The position numbers and the translations under genes are program-made. From an uncultured Caulobacterales bacterium (lineage in GTDB: Bacteria; Pseudomonadota; Alphaproteobacteria; Caulobacterales; Maricaulaceae), in NCBI GenBank assembly GCA_937981945.1, contig CALJNJ010000165.1:1-21389 (forward strand): a DNA stretch of 21,389 nucleotides, written 5' to 3'. Each line of letters begins with the position of its first letter. Position 1 is the first letter of the stretch. Shown here piece by piece: positions 1 to 7,940 of this stretch. The notes under the pieces were generated by a model. That model made no database searches. It was not told the DNA's origin and saw nothing but the letters and a program-made list of their open reading frames with translations.

Positions 1-650
1 TCAGACGGGTTTTTGGGCGCGCGTTTTTTCACGCTGTCGGCGAAGTTTTGAAAATAGGTTTCAAACCGGCTGTTCTCCACTTGGTTTTTCATATCGTGGA
101 CTGTCGCAAACAAATCGGTGGCGATAGGCCCCGGACGTATATAGGCCACATGACAGCCCAGCAGAACGAGCTCTTGACGCATCGCTTGAGAAATAGACTC
201 CAGCGCGCCTTTCGTGGAAGGGTAGGGCTGAAATGCCATGGGCTGTACGGAGGACTCACTGGATATATTGATGACCGTTCCTTTGGCTTTGACCAACAGA
301 TCCAGACAAGCTTGGGTCACGATCAGTGGCCCGAAACTATTAATCCTGAAATGATTGAGCGTGATTTCCGGATCAGCTTCAACCAAAGGAAAATAGCCGA
401 TTATGCCGGCATTATTAACGATCACATCCAAACCGTCATGAGCGCCGGCAATTCTTTCCGCGACGGCTCCGGCAGCCTCGATATCCCGCACATCCAGCGC
501 ATGGGTCTCATAGCGATCCCGATCGTCTAAATCGGCTAATAAAGACAGATCATAATCCGTAGCAATCACATGGTAATTTTGAGCATGAAAATGCTCAGCA
601 ATGGCCCGGCCCAGGCCCCGTCCCGCCCCGGTGATCAATACATTTGGCAT
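1..650 (-). CDS. Short-chain dehydrogenase/reductase (SDR), 3' end cut by the window
   Basis: Classical SDR oxidoreductase using NAD(P)(H); the substrate cannot be told from sequence. 216 residues are visible and the frame runs open off the window start, so the C-terminus is missing. Seen: the dinucleotide-binding motif TGAGRGLG (residues 7-14), the NNAG motif (79-82), a serine-rich strand NISSESS (about 128-134) carrying the catalytic Ser, and the YPSTK active-site motif (Tyr143, Lys147) followed by the RPGP turn. The start is ATG at 648-650, preceded on the minus strand by an AAGGGG Shine-Dalgarno. It lies 65 nt downstream of bolA on the same strand with no visible terminator between, so co-transcription is possible. 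Family confidence is high; function within the family is unknown. Confidence 0.93.
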   Translation of the reverse strand, partial: MPNVLITGAGRGLGRAIAEHFHAQNYHVIATDYDLSLLADLDDRDRYETHALDVRDIEAAGAVAERIAGAHDGLDVIVNNAGIIGYFPLVEADPEITLNHFRINSFGPLIVTQACLDLLVKAKGTVINISSESSVQPMAFQPYPSTKGALESISQAMRQELVLLGCHVAYIRPGPIATDLFATVHDMKNQVENSRFETYFQNFADSVKKRAPKNPS

Positions 651-715
651 ATGGTTCCCCTTTGGACCCAATTTGGCGGGGCGGTGAGGTGTGAGTCAAG
701 CCGGGCTAAGGATTT

Positions 716-997
716 TCATTCTGTGTCGGCGTCCAGGCTAAAGGCATGGATGAGTTTCATCTCATCGGCCAGAACATCCATAACAGCCCGGTGTTTGGCC
801 AAACGACTTAAACCTTCAAATTCGCTTGAGCGGATAATAACGTGAAAATGGCTCTCGCCGGAGGCGCCGTGTTCTTCGGCATGAGCGGCGGCGCCGGCAT
901 GTCCGGCGTGCTTATGGCTCTCATCTTTGACGTCGAGCTGCGACGGATTGAAGGCATTTTCAAGTTTTTCCTTGATTGCGGCGGAGATTTTGCCCAT
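716..997 (-). CDS. bolA: BolA family protein
   Basis: Small BolA-fold protein (93 aa, usual family length). BolA proteins partner with monothiol glutaredoxins in Fe-S/iron handling and can act as DNA-binding regulators. Family signatures seen: the ESHKHAGHAG stretch (residues 26-35), GESHFHVII (47-55), SRLAKHRAV (64-72) and IHAFSL near the end. An alanine/histidine-rich insert (about 33-46) lies between the first two motifs. The ATG at 995-997 follows a good minus-strand AAAGGA ribosome-binding site. It is divergent from the J-domain gene at 1046; a bolA / J-domain / cobS / cobT arrangement is, to my knowledge, recurrent in alphaproteobacteria. The SDR gene follows 65 nt downstream. Confidence 0.92.
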   Translation of the reverse strand: MGKISAAIKEKLENAFNPSQLDVKDESHKHAGHAGAAAHAEEHGASGESHFHVIIRSSEFEGLSRLAKHRAVMDVLADEMKLIHAFSLDADTE

Positions 998-1031
998 TTT
1001 GTGTGGTCCTTTAAAATCATCATTTCATAAT

Positions 1032-1045
1032 TACATATAGGCGCT
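1032..1045 (+). promoter_or_regulatory. Possible -10 element for a leaderless J-domain transcript
   Basis: TACATATAG lies directly before the ATG at 1046. A -10 at 1032-1037 or 1034-1039 would place the transcription start on or next to the A of the ATG. No strong Shine-Dalgarno is present (only AGG about 4 nt before the start), and no good -35 was found, so this is a weak call. Confidence 0.25.
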
Positions 1046-1657
1046 ATGGCAGATAATTACAGATATAAACCCAAGGGTATCGACATCCGTGTGAATAAGG
1101 GCAAGAAAAAAGCCCCGGATCAAAGCCCTTGCGAATGGGAAGGCTGTGCCAGCCTTGGTGGCTGCAAAGCCCCTAAAGGACCGGACCGCCTGCGTGAATA
1201 TTATAATTTTTGCACGGCCCATGCCCGCGAATATAATAAAAATTGGAATTTCTTCTCAGGCATGACCGATGAAGATATCAAAGAATGGCAAGTCGGCGCG
1301 CGCCACGGACATCGTCCGACCTGGGATGTGCGTAAGAATACGGCGGAGCGGGCCAAAGCCCGGAAAAACTCCCGTGCCGGTACCACGGCCGCGACAGCCG
1401 AAGGCTACGGAATTTTTGGCGATGGCGGAAAAGAAACTATCGAGGCCCCGCGCAAGCGCCTCTCAACCATGCAGCTCAAAGCGCTCCATGATATGGGATT
1501 GGATGAAGGTGCAACCAAAGCTGATGTCCGCAAACGCTATACCCAATTGGTCAAGCAATTACATCCGGATGCCAATAAAGGCGACCGCTCCTCGGAAGAA
1601 AGCTTCCAGCGCGTGGTCAAAGCCTATAAGATTTTGAAAACAACCGAACTCGGCTAA
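1046..1657 (+). CDS. J-domain (DnaJ-like) protein with N-terminal Cys cluster
   Basis: 203 aa. A C-terminal J domain (about residues 144-203) carries the HPD tripeptide (His173-Pro-Asp175), the signature needed to stimulate Hsp70/DnaK ATPase. The N-terminal part is not a standard DnaJ G/F or zinc-finger region: it has Cys29, Cys34, Cys40, Cys56 and His59, with conserved-looking [20 protein letters not shown] residues, and could bind a metal. This architecture (J domain last, Cys-containing head) is known next to cobS in alphaproteobacteria; its client is not known to me. cobS starts 31 nt downstream, so the two are probably co-transcribed. Confident as a J-domain protein; the link to cobaltochelatase assembly is inference from position. 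Confidence 0.9.
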   Translation: MADNYRYKPKGIDIRVNKGKKKAPDQSPCEWEGCASLGGCKAPKGPDRLREYYNFCTAHAREYNKNWNFFSGMTDEDIKEWQVGARHGHRPTWDVRKNTAERAKARKNSRAGTTAATAEGYGIFGDGGKETIEAPRKRLSTMQLKALHDMGLDEGATKADVRKRYTQLVKQLHPDANKGDRSSEESFQRVVKAYKILKTTELG

Positions 1658-1688
1658 CAAGCGCCGGTTTAGCCTCATAAGGTCTTTC

Positions 1689-2675
1689 ATGTCAGATAAA
1701 CAATTTCCCATTACCAAGCCGGATACGACTGTGCAGGCGCGCGACGTTTTTGACGTGGATTTTGATATGGAAGTCCCTGCTTTCAGTAAGCCGAGCGAAT
1801 ACACGCCGCCGATTGATGACGCTTATATTTTCGATGATAAAACAACTCAGGCGATCTGCGCCGGGTTTGCCTATGACCGTCGCGTCATGATCCAAGGTTA
1901 TCACGGAACAGGCAAGTCCACCCATATTGAACAAGTTGCTGCCCGTTTAAATTGGCCCATGGTTCGGATTAATTTGGACTCGCATGTGTCGCGGATTGAT
2001 CTGGTCGGCAAAGACGCCATCGTTCTGAAAGACGGCAAACAAATCACCGAGTTTCGCGAAGGCCTGTTACCCTGGGCGCTGCAAAATCCGGTCGCTTTGA
2101 CTTTCGATGAATATGATGCGGGCCGTCCTGACGTGATGTTTGTTATTCAGCGGGTTTTAGAGGCATCCGGTCGATTAACGCTTTTGGATCAAAATCGGGT
2201 CATCACGCCTCATCCGGCCTTTCGTCTGTTTTCAACCACCAATACGGTCGGCTTGGGCGATACGTCCGGCCTTTACCACGGGACGCAGCAGATTAACCAA
2301 GGTCAGATGGACCGTTGGTCAATTGTAACGCAGCTCAACTACCTGTCGCACGAACAGGAAGAAGCCATTGTTCTGGCCAAATCACCGACCTATCGGAATA
2401 AAGCCGGCGAGGCGACAATTGCCGCTATGGTACGCGTCGCCGATATGACCCGTAAGTCGTTTATCGGCGGTGATATCTCAACGGTGATGAGCCCGAGAAC
2501 CGTCATGAACTGGGCGGAAAATGCTCGTATTTTCGGCGGCGATATCGGGCAGGCTTTCCGGCTGACTTATCTCAATAAATGTGATGAGCTGGAACGGCCG
2601 ATTATTGCTGAGTTTTACCAGCGTGCCTTTGGCGAAGATCTGCCTGAAAGCGCCGCGACCTCTATGGTGGCTTAA
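1689..2675 (+). CDS. cobS: Cobaltochelatase subunit CobS (AAA+ ATPase)
   Basis: AAA+ ATPase subunit of the aerobic cobaltochelatase CobNST, which inserts cobalt into hydrogenobyrinic acid a,c-diamide in cobalamin synthesis; CobS and CobT form the ATPase/chaperone partner of CobN in the cytoplasm. 328 aa, normal family length. Seen: Walker [10 protein letters not shown] (residues 70-78), Walker [10 protein letters not shown] (135-143; Asp140, Glu141), a sensor-type FRLFSTTN strand (178-185) and the QMDRW region (206-210). The start follows an AAGG ribosome-binding site. CobT is nearby but not adjacent: a minus-strand SRPBCC gene intervenes, and the two stop codons overlap on TTAA at 2672-2675. 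CobN is not in the window. Confidence 0.96.
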   Translation: MSDKQFPITKPDTTVQARDVFDVDFDMEVPAFSKPSEYTPPIDDAYIFDDKTTQAICAGFAYDRRVMIQGYHGTGKSTHIEQVAARLNWPMVRINLDSHVSRIDLVGKDAIVLKDGKQITEFREGLLPWALQNPVALTFDEYDAGRPDVMFVIQRVLEASGRLTLLDQNRVITPHPAFRLFSTTNTVGLGDTSGLYHGTQQINQGQMDRWSIVTQLNYLSHEQEEAIVLAKSPTYRNKAGEATIAAMVRVADMTRKSFIGGDISTVMSPRTVMNWAENARIFGGDIGQAFRLTYLNKCDELERPIIAEFYQRAFGEDLPESAATSMVA

Positions 2676-3172
2676 AACATTCGCTGAATTTCGGCGATGC
2701 GATCCTTCGCGGTCGGTTCACCCGTTTCGTAAAACTCTTTCAGACTTTGCCCGATAACAGCGAGAGTTTTTGTCAGCTTCTTTTTGACCACTAAATGGGT
2801 CAGCAGGTTAAACCCGAACCGCGGCTGAAAACGCATATGGGGCCGAAAATTTGTTGTGCCGTCGCCGGCATCTTCCAGACGGTATTCAAATTCAGCAGCG
2901 CTGAAAATCGGAATGGCCCGGCCTTCGCCGTTATGGAGCCGAATGGTAAAGCCCCGGCCGTCCTGCCAATCCGTGACGGTTTCATCCATACCGTCCGGCA
3001 TGTTCTTCATAAAGACCTTGCGCGATGCGCCGACCCCTTCTTTTTGGTCGGTGACAATTTTCGTGTCGATCACGCCCGGTACATAATTATGGGGCAGAGA
3101 TAAATCCCGCAATTTCTCCCAGCAAGCCTCAATGGGCAAATCGATTTTTGTCGATGATGATACTTCAATCAT
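2672..3172 (-). CDS. SRPBCC (START-like) family protein
   Basis: 166 aa. It has the SRPBCC/polyketide-cyclase pattern: an N-terminal strand [20 protein letters not shown] followed by helix and curved sheet, and a long C-terminal helix (about residues 127-150, [18 protein letters not shown]) typical of the helix-grip fold that closes over a hydrophobic ligand pocket. No signal peptide, so cytoplasmic. The ATG at 3170-3172 is preceded on the minus strand by a strong GGGGAGG ribosome-binding site. It is antisense-oriented between cobS and cobT and shares its TAA with cobS on the palindrome TTAA. Ligand and role are unknown; a cobalamin-related role would be pure inference from position. Confidence 0.85.
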   Translation of the reverse strand: MIEVSSSTKIDLPIEACWEKLRDLSLPHNYVPGVIDTKIVTDQKEGVGASRKVFMKNMPDGMDETVTDWQDGRGFTIRLHNGEGRAIPIFSAAEFEYRLEDAGDGTTNFRPHMRFQPRFGFNLLTHLVVKKKLTKTLAVIGQSLKEFYETGEPTAKDRIAEIQRMF

Positions 3173-3272
3173 AAGGCCTCCCCGCCATTTCGATATGACT
3201 TTAACCGGCGCTTGTTAAAAACTCAAATGACAAACAGAACGGCCTTTTCCATTGGCCTTGTAAACGCTTTGC

Positions 3273-3278
3273 TTTATA
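3273..3278 (+). promoter_or_regulatory. Possible -10 element for a leaderless cobT transcript
   Basis: TTTATA lies 8 nt before the preferred cobT ATG at 3287, and the sequence between (GCCCCCTT) has no Shine-Dalgarno. This is the layout expected for a leaderless mRNA, but no convincing -35 was found at the right distance. The insertion of a minus-strand gene between cobS and cobT means cobT needs its own promoter somewhere in 3173-3286. Confidence 0.25.
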
Positions 3279-3286
3279 GCCCCCTT

Positions 3287-5104
3287 ATGTCGGAACAATC
3301 TCCCACAGATGAATTTAAACGCGCTCTCGGCGCCGCCACGAAAGCGATCTCCGGCGAGCGCGAATTAGAGGTGAGTTTCGGCGGTGATATTGCCGGGATC
3401 GTACGGGATCAAATCATGTTGCCGTCCGTCCCGAAATCCCCGGACAGCGTTCATGTGGCCAAGGCGCGCGGGGAGGCAGATGCCTTGGCGCTGCGTATTG
3501 CGCTTCATGACTCTGAGGTGCATTTTAAAAATCAACCGGCCAATCCGCAGGCTCGCCAAATCTATGAGGCTTTGGAACAAGCTCGTGTTGAGGCACTCGG
3601 CTCTGCGCATTTGTCAGGCCTTGGGGACAATCTGATGGCGGCAGTTGACGCGCGCGCTCGCCGTAAGGGATATCATAAAGATAATTTAACCCATGAAAAC
3701 GCGCCTCTGGCCGAAGCTATGGGGTATTATGCCCGCGAAATATTTATGGACCGGGATCTGCCTGAGGGCACGGCCGGCGTCATGGATGTGCACCGTAAAG
3801 AGATTGAGAAATCTCACGGCAAATTTGATTTTCTCAAAGACCTGCTCACTGATCAGGATAAATTTTCCCGCAGCATTCAAGATTTGCTTTCGGATTTTGA
3901 CCTCGCCGATGAACCGGGTGAGGCCAATAATGATGATGACGGCGACGACGAAAGCCGCGAAGATGAAAATCAGGAGAACCAACCGGATCAGCCGCCGGAT
4001 ACGCCGCAGGAAGAGCAGCAGGGCCAAACCGAAGTATCTGACGCCGATGCCGTCGAAGATGACAGCGCTGAGCTGACGGATATTGTCGACGCGGAAAACA
4101 TTGACGGCGACAGTGATGACAGTGATCAGACTCCGGAAAACAGCCCGCAGCGCAGCTCTATTCCAAACACGGCGCCGTCTTATCATGTTTACACAACCAA
4201 ACATGACGAGATCATCAAGGCTGAAGAGCTTTGCGATGTCGAAGAGCTGGAGCGTCTGCGCGGCTATTTAGACGGCCATATGGCCGGCCTTTCATCCGTA
4301 ATTTCCAGACTGGCCAACAAATTACAAAGACGGCTTTTGGCGCAGCAGCAACGATCATGGACCTTTGATCTGGAGGAGGGCATGCTGGATACGGCGCGCC
4401 TGACCCGCGTGATTATTGATCCAATGAGCGGCCTGGCTTTCAAGGAAGAAAAGGAAACGGATTTCCGAGATACGATCGTCTCAATCCTGATAGATAATTC
4501 CGGCTCCATGCGCGGGCGCCCTATTATGGTGGCCGCGGTCTGCGCCGATATTATGGCGAGAACATTGGAGCGCTGCGGCGTCAAAGCTGAAATCCTCGGC
4601 TTTACCACGCGCGCATGGAAAGGCGGCCGCAGTTTTCAGGATTGGCTTGGTGCCGAAAAGCCCAAAGGCCCCGGCCGCCTCAATGATTTGCGCCATATTA
4701 TTTACAAAAGCGCCGATATGCCGTGGCGCCGGGCCAAGCGCAATCTCGGTTTGATGATGCGTGAAGGGCTCCTAAAAGAAAATATCGACGGCGAAGCTTT
4801 GGAATGGGCCTATGCCCGGTTGATGATGCGCCCCGAACAAAGACGTATACTCATGGTCATTTCTGACGGCGCGCCGGTTGATGATGCCACACAAAGCCAA
4901 AACCCGACAGGGCTTCTTGAGAACCATCTTCGCATGGTCATCGATAAGATCGAAAACCGTTCTGAGGTGGAACTGGTTGCCATCGGTATCGGCCATGATG
5001 TGACCCGTTGGTATAAACGGGCCGTTACCATTATGGACGTGGAACAGCTCGGCGGCGCCATGACCGAAAAGCTCGCAGAGCTTTTCGATGAGAAAAAGCG
5101 CTAG
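3287..5104 (+). CDS. cobT: Cobaltochelatase subunit CobT
   Basis: CobT subunit of aerobic cobaltochelatase, partner of the CobS ATPase ring. From the ATG at 3287 it is 605 aa, near the family's usual length. I prefer this start because [15 protein letters not shown] resembles the usual CobT N-terminus; the frame stays open to an upstream ATG at 3227 and a possible alternative start at 3212, which would add about 20-25 atypical residues. Domains: N-terminal CobT domain (about 1-205); a strongly acidic Asp/Glu/Gln-rich linker (about 208-281) as in known CobT; C-terminal von Willebrand A domain with MIDAS motif DNSGS (403-407). The last codon overlaps the stop of the convergent Sel1 gene on CTAG (5101-5104). 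No Shine-Dalgarno precedes 3287. Confidence 0.95.
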   Translation: MSEQSPTDEFKRALGAATKAISGERELEVSFGGDIAGIVRDQIMLPSVPKSPDSVHVAKARGEADALALRIALHDSEVHFKNQPANPQARQIYEALEQARVEALGSAHLSGLGDNLMAAVDARARRKGYHKDNLTHENAPLAEAMGYYAREIFMDRDLPEGTAGVMDVHRKEIEKSHGKFDFLKDLLTDQDKFSRSIQDLLSDFDLADEPGEANNDDDGDDESREDENQENQPDQPPDTPQEEQQGQTEVSDADAVEDDSAELTDIVDAENIDGDSDDSDQTPENSPQRSSIPNTAPSYHVYTTKHDEIIKAEELCDVEELERLRGYLDGHMAGLSSVISRLANKLQRRLLAQQQRSWTFDLEEGMLDTARLTRVIIDPMSGLAFKEEKETDFRDTIVSILIDNSGSMRGRPIMVAAVCADIMARTLERCGVKAEILGFTTRAWKGGRSFQDWLGAEKPKGPGRLNDLRHIIYKSADMPWRRAKRNLGLMMREGLLKENIDGEALEWAYARLMMRPEQRRILMVISDGAPVDDATQSQNPTGLLENHLRMVIDKIENRSEVELVAIGIGHDVTRWYKRAVTIMDVEQLGGAMTEKLAELFDEKKR

Positions 5105-6189
5105 TTCGCTTCGGGCAATTCCAGGCAGCCCTCTGCCATCTCAAGATCACAAGCTTTTTGAAAAAAGACTTTGGCGTGGTAATCCCGAAAGGCCGCACTG
5201 TCATCCGGATTGAGGTTTACATTGCGCACAAGCTGCCCGCCCGCATAGCATCCCTTTGCCACAAATTTATTGCAAGCGCGTTCATAACTATCTTTGACTT
5301 TGTCGTAATTAATAGGGCCGGCATTTCCGGACTCCATGAGCCGCCCATAATCATAGCAACCTTCCGGAAAACTATTATTGCAAGCTTTTTCAAAATAGGT
5401 GAGGGCACTGGCCATATCCCGGGCCACCCCTTGTCCGCTTTCCAGTAATAGGCCGTAGCCGTGACAGGCTCCGCCCATAAAAAGATCGCAATCCCGGATA
5501 AACATTTTCTCGGCTTTGGCGAAATCAGTTTTTCCGGCCCGCTCATCGGTCAGGCTGGCCGCGTATTTATAGCAACGTTTTGAGAAGTAGTATTTTTCGC
5601 AAGACCGCTTAAAGGCTTTGCGTGCCCCTGATAGATCGACGTCGCCGCCTTTGCCGGTCTCCAGCATTTCGCCGTAATTGACACAGGGCAGGCCGCCTTT
5701 AGGTTCGTCGCAGCCCTTTTTGTAATTACTGCGAGCGCCGGCCAAATCTTTTTCCCCGCCCATTCCAATCATTTGCATAACGGCCAAATTATTGCAGGCG
5801 CCCGGTACATCGGCCACGCAGGCCAAGCCGTAATATTTCCGCGCTTTTGTTTCTTTTTCTTCGTCGGTTTTATAGCGGTTACTTGTCAATCCTCGAGCAT
5901 AGTTATAACAGCCTTCGGGGATGTTGAGATCACAAGCCTTGAGGTAAAATCCATTGGATCGCTCAGTCTTTACCCCATAGTCTTCATAGCCAATTCTCGG
6001 GAGATCTCCTGCAAACCAGCAAGCCTTGCCATCGCCCGCATCACAGAGAGGTAATGCGATATCCAGCGCCTTTTGAATATCTCCATCCTTTTTCGCCTTA
6101 TAGGCATCTCGCATGTCACCTTGCGCCGTGGCTGCCACGGACAGGCCTACACATAAACACAAGGCCAGAAAATAAGATAATGCGCGCAT
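5101..6189 (-). CDS. Secreted Sel1-repeat protein with paired cysteines (Hcp-like)
   Basis: 362 aa. I chose the ATG at 6187-6189 because it opens a clean signal peptide ([22 protein letters not shown], cleavage near ATA|QG) and is preceded by GGGGA; the frame is open upstream to 6354 but that part has no sensible N-terminus. The mature protein is made of Sel1-like helical repeats (about 35-45 residues each). Nine successive cysteine pairs with 7-8 residues between (for example [30 protein letters not shown]) match the disulfide-stitched repeats of Helicobacter Hcp proteins, so it is likely periplasmic or secreted and disulfide-stabilised. Partner and function are unknown. It converges on cobT with overlapping stops. 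Confidence 0.88.
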   Translation of the reverse strand: MRALSYFLALCLCVGLSVAATAQGDMRDAYKAKKDGDIQKALDIALPLCDAGDGKACWFAGDLPRIGYEDYGVKTERSNGFYLKACDLNIPEGCYNYARGLTSNRYKTDEEKETKARKYYGLACVADVPGACNNLAVMQMIGMGGEKDLAGARSNYKKGCDEPKGGLPCVNYGEMLETGKGGDVDLSGARKAFKRSCEKYYFSKRCYKYAASLTDERAGKTDFAKAEKMFIRDCDLFMGGACHGYGLLLESGQGVARDMASALTYFEKACNNSFPEGCYDYGRLMESGNAGPINYDKVKDSYERACNKFVAKGCYAGGQLVRNVNLNPDDSAAFRDYHAKVFFQKACDLEMAEGCLELPEAN

Positions 6190-6401
6190 GACGTTCCCCA
6201 ATAAGTCTATAATCTTGCAATAGCCGAATTTAATGGTTTTTTCAAATGGCCAACCTAATGCCCCGCCCCTCATAAGACGATCCGCATGCAAATAAAAACG
6301 GTAGTCCCAATAAAAGCTCACTTGAAAAAGTAGAAAAAACGTCAGGCAGGCCATTTATTATAAGACTATACCTGCATACGATTATTGGGATTCAAGAAAA
6401 A
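6190..6401. other. Intergenic region upstream of the Sel1 gene
   Basis: 212 nt without a gene, between the LysR stop and the Sel1 start (both minus strand). A minus-strand TATAGA hexamer (complement of 6206-6211), about 20 nt before the Sel1 ATG, is a candidate -10; no good -35 was found. The frame open from 6354 across this region belongs to the Sel1 frame but is unlikely to be translated. No strong hairpin terminator for the LysR gene was found here. Confidence 0.5.
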
Positions 6402-7397
6402 CTAGTCTGCCATCAATATGTGTTTATGAGCCGGGTCATCTTCTCCGGTGACACCGCAATGCATAGAAGCGCCGCCTTCAAAAATTGACTCGCCGCCATT
6501 AAGGAAAAATGCGGCGTCTTTTTTCATGGCGTCACCGATGAAATCATAAACGGCGCGAATACGGGCAGAGCGCCTGACATCTTCATGGGCGACCAAGTAC
6601 AGAGCTTCTCTTTGACCGAAATTCGGCAAAACCCGCACTAATGGGCGGCCCTCCAAAAGACCGCACGAGCATAGCGGCATAACGCCGATTCCATAACCCG
6701 CGCCGATGGCGTTTTTAAAGGCCCAAATATTATTGGTCCGGAACGGAACGTTGTCGGGCATGTAAATGGGGTTCTCATTCTCATCATGGATCCAAAGCGG
6801 GTGTTCATCTTTGACCATGGCGATCACGGCGTCGTGGCTCTTTAAATCCTCAAGGGATTGCGGCACGCCTTTTTTCTGCAGATAATTGGCGGACGCATAG
6901 AGACCGAACGTTACATCAGCGACTTTTCGCGCGACCAAGCTGTTTTGATCCCCCGGGCTCTGCCATCTTATTGCGATATCGGCTTCGCGCTGGGCCAGGT
7001 TAAACTCACGAAACCCGATCCCGATATCAAATTGCATGTCCGGATGGCTTTGCCGAAAGGCTTGGAGAACCGGAGGCAGCCAAGCTGTTCCGATCCCTTC
7101 CGTGGCTGAAATACGAACCACGCCGGACAAAGAATCTTCCAGGGATGCGGAGGACCTGTTGATAGCGGCCGCTTCGTCCTGCATGCGCCTGACATGATCT
7201 AAAACACTTTGTCCGAAAGAGGTAGGAACTAATTGCCCGTTCTCCTTTTTAAGGAGGGGCGTTCCGAAATGTTCTTCCAATGCGCGCACGCGGCGGCCCA
7301 CTGTCGGTTGACTCATTTGAAGCTTCTTTCCGGCGGCTGTTAAGCTCCCGGTTTCAGCAACGGCTAACAAAATTGGATAGTCTGACCAGTTCTTCAT
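6402..7397 (-). CDS. LysR-type transcriptional regulator
   Basis: 331 aa. N-terminal winged helix-turn-helix (about residues 1-62; AETGSLTAAGKKLQMSQPTVGRRVRALEE contains the recognition helix) followed by a periplasmic-binding-protein-like effector domain (about 90-295). It is some 30 residues longer than a typical LysR regulator because of a C-terminal tail. LysR proteins usually bind a divergent promoter and respond to a small molecule; here the divergent neighbour is the small TPR gene at 7493, 95 nt away, the obvious candidate target. No Shine-Dalgarno precedes the ATG at 7395-7397, and a near-consensus promoter ends 7 nt upstream, so the mRNA is probably leaderless. The effector is not identifiable. 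Confidence 0.93.
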   Translation of the reverse strand: MKNWSDYPILLAVAETGSLTAAGKKLQMSQPTVGRRVRALEEHFGTPLLKKENGQLVPTSFGQSVLDHVRRMQDEAAAINRSSASLEDSLSGVVRISATEGIGTAWLPPVLQAFRQSHPDMQFDIGIGFREFNLAQREADIAIRWQSPGDQNSLVARKVADVTFGLYASANYLQKKGVPQSLEDLKSHDAVIAMVKDEHPLWIHDENENPIYMPDNVPFRTNNIWAFKNAIGAGYGIGVMPLCSCGLLEGRPLVRVLPNFGQREALYLVAHEDVRRSARIRAVYDFIGDAMKKDAAFFLNGGESIFEGGASMHCGVTGEDDPAHKHILMAD

Positions 7398-7404
7398 ACA
7401 ATTA

Positions 7405-7432
7405 TGTATAGAATATATGCGAACAATGTCAA
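7405..7432 (-). promoter_or_regulatory. Sigma-70-type promoter for the LysR gene, leaderless
   Basis: On the minus strand a perfect -35 TTGACA (complement of 7427-7432) is followed, after 16 nt, by -10 TATACA (complement of 7405-7410). Seven nt further is the A of the LysR ATG (7397), so the predicted transcription start coincides with the start codon. No Shine-Dalgarno is present, which fits. TATAGAATATA in the spacer could also be part of an autoregulatory LysR site. Confidence 0.6.
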
Positions 7433-7452
7433 TGTCATTCTTTTTTGAATTT

Positions 7453-7461
7453 TGTTATAGA
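7453..7461 (+). promoter_or_regulatory. Extended -10 promoter element for the TPR gene
   Basis: TGTTATAGA (TG, one base, then TATAGA) fits an extended -10 element about 30 nt before the ATG at 7493. The -35 position (about 7433-7438, TGTCAT) is poor, consistent with an extended -10 or an activator-dependent promoter. It lies in the LysR-TPR divergent spacer. Confidence 0.35.
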
Positions 7462-7492
7462 AAAATCATCAAAAAAGAAAAGGTAACTTGCC

Positions 7493-7873
7493 ATGACTAT
7501 TCGTAAAACACTTCTCACCCTGACCATTGCTGCCATGATGATCCCTGTTGGCGCATCCGCTTCTGATATCACCGCGCCAAGTACGGAGCTAACCGTTCAG
7601 TCTTCAACAGACGGCATGATTAAACTCGGCGCTAAAGCCTTCCAAAAAGGCGAATTTGAACGATCCATTGCCTATCATAACCGCGCACTTAAGTCGGGCC
7701 TGAGCAAAAAGCGCAAAGCTGTAGCGCAGTCAAATATTTGCGCGGCCAATGCAGCGCTCGGTAATATGGAAGCCGCCCGCGAAGCTTGCGATGCAGCGTT
7801 AGAGCTACGCCCCGGTTTTGAGCCCGCGCAAAATAATAAAGCGGCGCTTACCGTTATGCTGGCGCAGAAATAA
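7493..7873 (+). CDS. Small exported TPR-repeat protein
   Basis: 126 aa. A signal peptide (MTIRKTLLTLTIAAMMIPVGASA, cleavage near ASA|SD) precedes about two tetratricopeptide units (residues 43-120): a FQKGEFERSIAYHNRAL helix pair, then NICAANAALGNMEAAREACDAALELRPGFEPAQNNKA, which is a canonical TPR. Likely a soluble periplasmic scaffold. The ATG follows an AAAGGTAAC ribosome-binding site. It is divergent from the LysR regulator and monocistronic, ending in an intrinsic terminator just before the convergent reductase gene. Two cysteines (in NICAAN and REACDA) may form a disulfide. The interaction partner is unknown. Confidence 0.85.
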   Translation: MTIRKTLLTLTIAAMMIPVGASASDITAPSTELTVQSSTDGMIKLGAKAFQKGEFERSIAYHNRALKSGLSKKRKAVAQSNICAANAALGNMEAAREACDAALELRPGFEPAQNNKAALTVMLAQK

Positions 7874-7909
7874 ATTTCTTCCCCAATCCCTCCCCGGGAT
7901 AACAACTGG

Positions 7910-7940
7910 CCGGGCCTCTAAAACGGGGGTCCGGTTTTTT
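7910..7940 (+). terminator. Rho-independent terminator of the TPR gene
   Basis: CCGGGCCTC (7910-7918) pairs with GGGGTCCGG (7926-7934): a 9-bp stem with two G-U pairs and a 7-nt loop, followed by six T (7935-7940). The T-run overlaps the stop codon of the convergent gene at 7939, and there is no T-run on the other strand, so it serves only the plus strand. Confidence 0.8.

Noticed and set aside
3212..3286. Longer cobT N-terminus
   Set aside because: The added residues do not look like CobT, and the family-like N-terminus begins at 3287.
3686..4204. 172-codon minus-strand open frame opposite the cobT linker
   Set aside because: It is the complement of the Asp/Glu-rich cobT linker, which gives an artificial Ile/Val/Arg-rich hydrophobic protein; no ribosome-binding site or family.
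6190..6354. N-terminal extension of the Sel1-repeat protein
   Set aside because: The internal ATG at 6189 has a Shine-Dalgarno and opens a proper signal peptide; the extension would bury it.
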